DNA of 64,000 bases from Streptomyces sp. SW4 (lineage in GTDB: Bacteria > Actinomycetota > Actinomycetes > Streptomycetales > Streptomycetaceae): positions 62,001 to 126,000 of the forward strand of contig QKWM01000004.1 of assembly GCA_003248315.1 (NCBI GenBank), read 5' to 3'. The notes under the pieces are model-generated. The model saw only the letters and a list, made by a program, of their open reading frames with translations, did no database searches and was not told the DNA's origin. Of the stretch, positions 61,461-64,000 are shown piece after piece. The number at the start of each line of letters is the position of its first letter. The stretch's first letter is position 1. A program made the translations under genes and the position numbers.

Positions 61461-62681
61461 GTGCCTCGTACCGTCAGGGACGTCGTCTTCGTCGACGGCG
61501 TCCGCACCCCGTTCGGCAAGGCGGGCCCGAAGGGCATCTACCACGAGACCCGCGCCGACGACCTCGTCGTGAAGGCGATCCGGGAGCTGCTGCGCCGCAA
61601 CCCGGGTCTGGACCCGAAGAAGATCGACGAGGTCGCCATCGCCGCGACCACCCAGATCGGTGACCAGGGGCTCACCATCGGCCGCACCGCCGGGATCCTC
61701 GCCGGTCTGCCGCAGTCCGTGCCGGGCTACTCCATCGACCGCATGTGCGCGGGCGCGCTGACCGCCGTCACCACGGTCGCCGGCTCCGTCGCCTTCGGCG
61801 CGTACGACGTCGCCATCGCCGGCGGTGTCGAGCACATGGGCCGCCACCCGATGGGCGAGGGCGTGGACCCGAACCCGCGGTTCGTGAGCGAGAAGCTGGT
61901 CGACGAGTCCGCCCTGTTCATGGGCATGACCGCGGAGAACCTGCACGACCGCTACCCGCAGATCACCAAGCTGCGCGCCGACGAGTACGCGGTGCGCTCG
62001 CAGGAGAAGGCCGCCAAGGCGTACGCCAACGGCAAGATCCAGGCCGACCTGGTGCCGATCTCGGTGCGCCGCACCAACCCCGAGGGCGGGGAGACCGGCT
62101 GGGGCCTGGTCACGGCCGACGAGCCGATGCGTCCGGGGACGACCCTGGAGAACCTGGCCGGGCTGAAGACGCCGTTCCGTGTGCACGGCCGGGTCACCGC
62201 CGGCAACGCGGCCGGGCTGAACGACGGCGCCACCGCCTCCGTCATCGCCTCCGAGGACTTCGCCCGGGAGAACGGGCTGCCGGTCAAGATGCGGCTGGTG
62301 TCGTACGCCTTCGCGGGTGTCGAGCCCGAGGTGATGGGCTACGGCCCGATCCCGGCGACGGAGAAGGCGCTCGCGCAGGCGGGCCTCACCATCTCCGACA
62401 TCGGCCTGTTCGAGATCAACGAGGCCTTCGCCGTCCAGGTGCTGGCCTTCCTGGACCACTACGGCATCGCCGACGACGACGAGCGCGTCAACCAGTACGG
62501 CGGCGCCATCGCGTTCGGCCACCCGCTGGCCTCCTCCGGCGTCCGCCTGATGACCCAGCTGGCCCGCCAGTTCGAGGAGCAGCCGCACGTCCGCTACGGC
62601 CTGACCACCATGTGCGTCGGCTTCGGCATGGGCGCCACGGTCATCTGGGAGAACCCGCACTTCGACGGAGGCAACAAGTGA
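61461..62681 (+). CDS. Acetyl-CoA C-acyltransferase (thiolase)
   Basis: FadA-type thiolase of 406 residues, intact. The acyl-accepting Cys is in SIDRMCAGALTAVTT, the catalytic His in GGAIAFGHPLASSGVRL and the second Cys in TTMCVGFGMGATVIWE. It cleaves 3-ketoacyl-CoA in beta-oxidation. GTG start with GGAGGAGAG upstream. Its stop overlaps the GTG of the next gene (GTGA), forming the fadA-fadB-type operon found in most streptomycetes downstream of whiI and ribonuclease D. Confidence 0.94.
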   Translation: MPRTVRDVVFVDGVRTPFGKAGPKGIYHETRADDLVVKAIRELLRRNPGLDPKKIDEVAIAATTQIGDQGLTIGRTAGILAGLPQSVPGYSIDRMCAGALTAVTTVAGSVAFGAYDVAIAGGVEHMGRHPMGEGVDPNPRFVSEKLVDESALFMGMTAENLHDRYPQITKLRADEYAVRSQEKAAKAYANGKIQADLVPISVRRTNPEGGETGWGLVTADEPMRPGTTLENLAGLKTPFRVHGRVTAGNAAGLNDGATASVIASEDFARENGLPVKMRLVSYAFAGVEPEVMGYGPIPATEKALAQAGLTISDIGLFEINEAFAVQVLAFLDHYGIADDDERVNQYGGAIAFGHPLASSGVRLMTQLARQFEEQPHVRYGLTTMCVGFGMGATVIWENPHFDGGNK

Positions 62682-64000
62682 GCACCACCGCTGAGCTGTT
62701 GAAGGGTGCGGCCGAGCTGTTCCCGGACGAGGTCGTCACCACCGCGCACGTACGCCACTTCGACCTGCCCCTGGGTGCGGGCCGTTTCGCCCTGATCACC
62801 CTGGACAACGGGCACGACCACACCAAGCCGACCACCTTCGGCCCCAGTCGCTGGCGAACCTGAACACCGCCGTCGACCAGGTGGAGAAGGAGGCGGCGGA
62901 CGGCGAGATCGTCGGCGTCGGCATCACCGGCAAGCCGTTCATCTTCGCCGTCGGCGCCGACCTGAAGGGCGTCGAGCTGCTGAAGCGGCACGAGGACGCG
63001 CTCGCCATCGGCAAGGGCGGCCACGACGTCTTCAAGCGGCTGTCGAAGCTCGCCGTGCCGACCTTCGCCTACTACAACGGCGCCGCGATGGGCGGTGGCG
63101 TCGAGGTCGGCCTGCACTGCACCTACCGCACGGTGTCCGCGGCCGTTCCCGCCTTCTCCCTCCCGAGGTCTTCCTCGGCCTGGTCCCCGGCTGGGGCGGC
63201 TGCACCCTGCTGCCGAACCTGATCGGCGCGGAGAAGGCCGTCTCGGTGATCATCGAGAACAGCCTCAACCAGAACAAGCAGCTCAAGGGCAAGCAGGTCT
63301 ACGAGCTGGGCATCGCCGACGCGATCTTCGAGGGCGCCGACTTCCTGGAGCAGTCGCTGATCTGGACGGCGTCCGTCCTCAAGGGCGAGATCGAGGTCGA
63401 GCGTCCGGTGATCGACCGCGGCGAGGCCTGGGACCAGGCCGTGGCCAAGGGCCGCTTCATCGCCGACTCCAAGGTGCACGGCGCCGCCCCGGCCGCCTAC
63501 CGCGCCCTGGACATCATCGCCGCCGCCAAGAACGGCGACCTCCAGCAGGGCTACGACGCCGAGGACCAGGCCCTCGCCGACCTGATCATGGGCGGTGAAC
63601 TGCGCGCCGGCATCTACGCGTTCAACCTGGTGCAGAAGCGCGGCAAGCGTCCGGCCGGCGCGCCCGACAAGAACCTGGCGCGCCCGGTGACCAAGGTGGG
63701 CGTCGTCGGAGCGGGCCTGATGGCCTCGCAGCTCGCGCTGCTCTTCCTGCGCCGCCTGGAGGTCCCGGTCGTCCTGACCGACATCGACCAGGAGCGCATC
63801 GACAAGGGCGTCGGCTACGTCCACGCCGAGATCGACAAGCTGCTCGGCAAGGGCCGGATCAACCAGGACAAGGCCAACCGCCTCAAGGCGCTGGTGACCG
63901 GCGTCCTGGACAAGGCCGAGGGCTTCGCGGACGCGGACTTCGTCATCGAGGCCGTGTTCGAGGAGATGGGCGTCAAGCAGCAGGTGTTCGCGGAGGTCGA
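62678..64000 (+). CDS. FadB-type multifunctional fatty-acid oxidation protein, 3' end outside window
   Basis: An enoyl-CoA hydratase domain at the N-terminus (ALITLDNGHDHTKPTTFGP, FIFAVGADLKGVELL, YYNGAAMGGGVEVGLHCTYR, LGLVPGWGGCTLLPNLIGAE) is followed by the start of the 3-hydroxyacyl-CoA dehydrogenase domain with NAD motif VTKVGVVGAGLMASQLALLF. The window ends about 440 residues into the protein. Frameshifts lie near 62845 and 63165. The GTG overlaps the thiolase stop, so the two act together in beta-oxidation. Confidence 0.94.

Noticed and set aside
59637..62660. Minus-strand open frame of 1007 codons
   Set aside because: It is antisense to ribonuclease D and the thiolase, which have full family motifs. 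The composition is Arg/Gly/His-rich with no domain.

Overview
The window is high-GC actinobacterial chromosome, almost certainly Streptomyces. It carries a CprB-type gamma-butyrolactone receptor homologue, a two-domain geosmin synthase, the sporulation regulator WhiI, an SSI-type protease inhibitor, actinobacterial coproporphyrin-dependent haem genes (hemQ, hemY, hemE), and GTG/TTG starts with very strong third-position GC. From memory, the gene order from cprB-geoA through murC, hemQ-hemY, hemE and whiI to the fadAB-type operon follows the S. coelicolor core chromosome, with one accessory block between the haem genes. A warning for the reader: most genes longer than about 600 bp carry one to six single-base frameshifts, usually at G or C runs, and essential genes such as murC are included. 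I read these as sequence errors in an unpolished draft and annotate whole genes across them.

Layout. 1-9.3 kb: end of treY, an SSI inhibitor translationally coupled to an M14 carboxypeptidase, a DUF1707-FHA protein, treZ, a degenerate phosphotransferase, an M24 aminopeptidase, a metallophosphoesterase and a membrane PDZ protein. 9.4-16 kb: geosmin synthase geoA, cprB and a four-gene quaternary-amine (glycine betaine type) ABC importer. 16-21.2 kb: a small CxxC protein, murC-msrB, a USP-like protein, a RibD-like reductase and zapE. 21.3-28 kb: a carbonic anhydrase-SulP pair (possible bicarbonate uptake), a slipin, a PhoX phosphatase and a FAD oxidoreductase fused to a Rieske domain. 28-35.5 kb: polysaccharide deacetylase lipoprotein, small zinc-ribbon protein, PTH2-like protein, a divergent HxlR/SDR pair with a clear palindromic operator, a DUF692 (MNIO) enzyme with a TIGR04222-like membrane protein, and a secreted tripeptidyl-aminopeptidase-like hydrolase. 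35.5-40.8 kb: hemQ, hemY, a DUF4349 lipoprotein, a CoA-disulfide-reductase-like flavoprotein and a small conserved protein.

41.1-49.7 kb holds the most interesting block: five tightly packed genes for a poly-amino-acid-synthetase-like membrane protein with a carrier domain but no adenylation domain, a separate adenylation-carrier NRPS, a TauD-family dioxygenase, and SbnB- and SbnA-like enzymes that together would make L-2,3-diaminopropionate. I propose a split Pls-type system that makes a diaminopropionate-based polymer or oligomer.

49.7-56 kb: RskA/SigK-type anti-sigma/sigma pair, a LacI regulator, an alpha/beta hydrolase, a secreted SurE nucleotidase and an MFS transporter. Two near-identical palindromes sit upstream of the hydrolase and of the MFS-surE pair, suggesting one small LacI regulon. 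56-64 kb: hemE, a DUF3000 protein, whiI with a sigma-WhiG-like promoter, ribonuclease D, and a fatty-acid oxidation operon (thiolase plus a fadB-type protein cut by the window end). Many intergenic spaces hold short tandem repeats or strong terminator hairpins.
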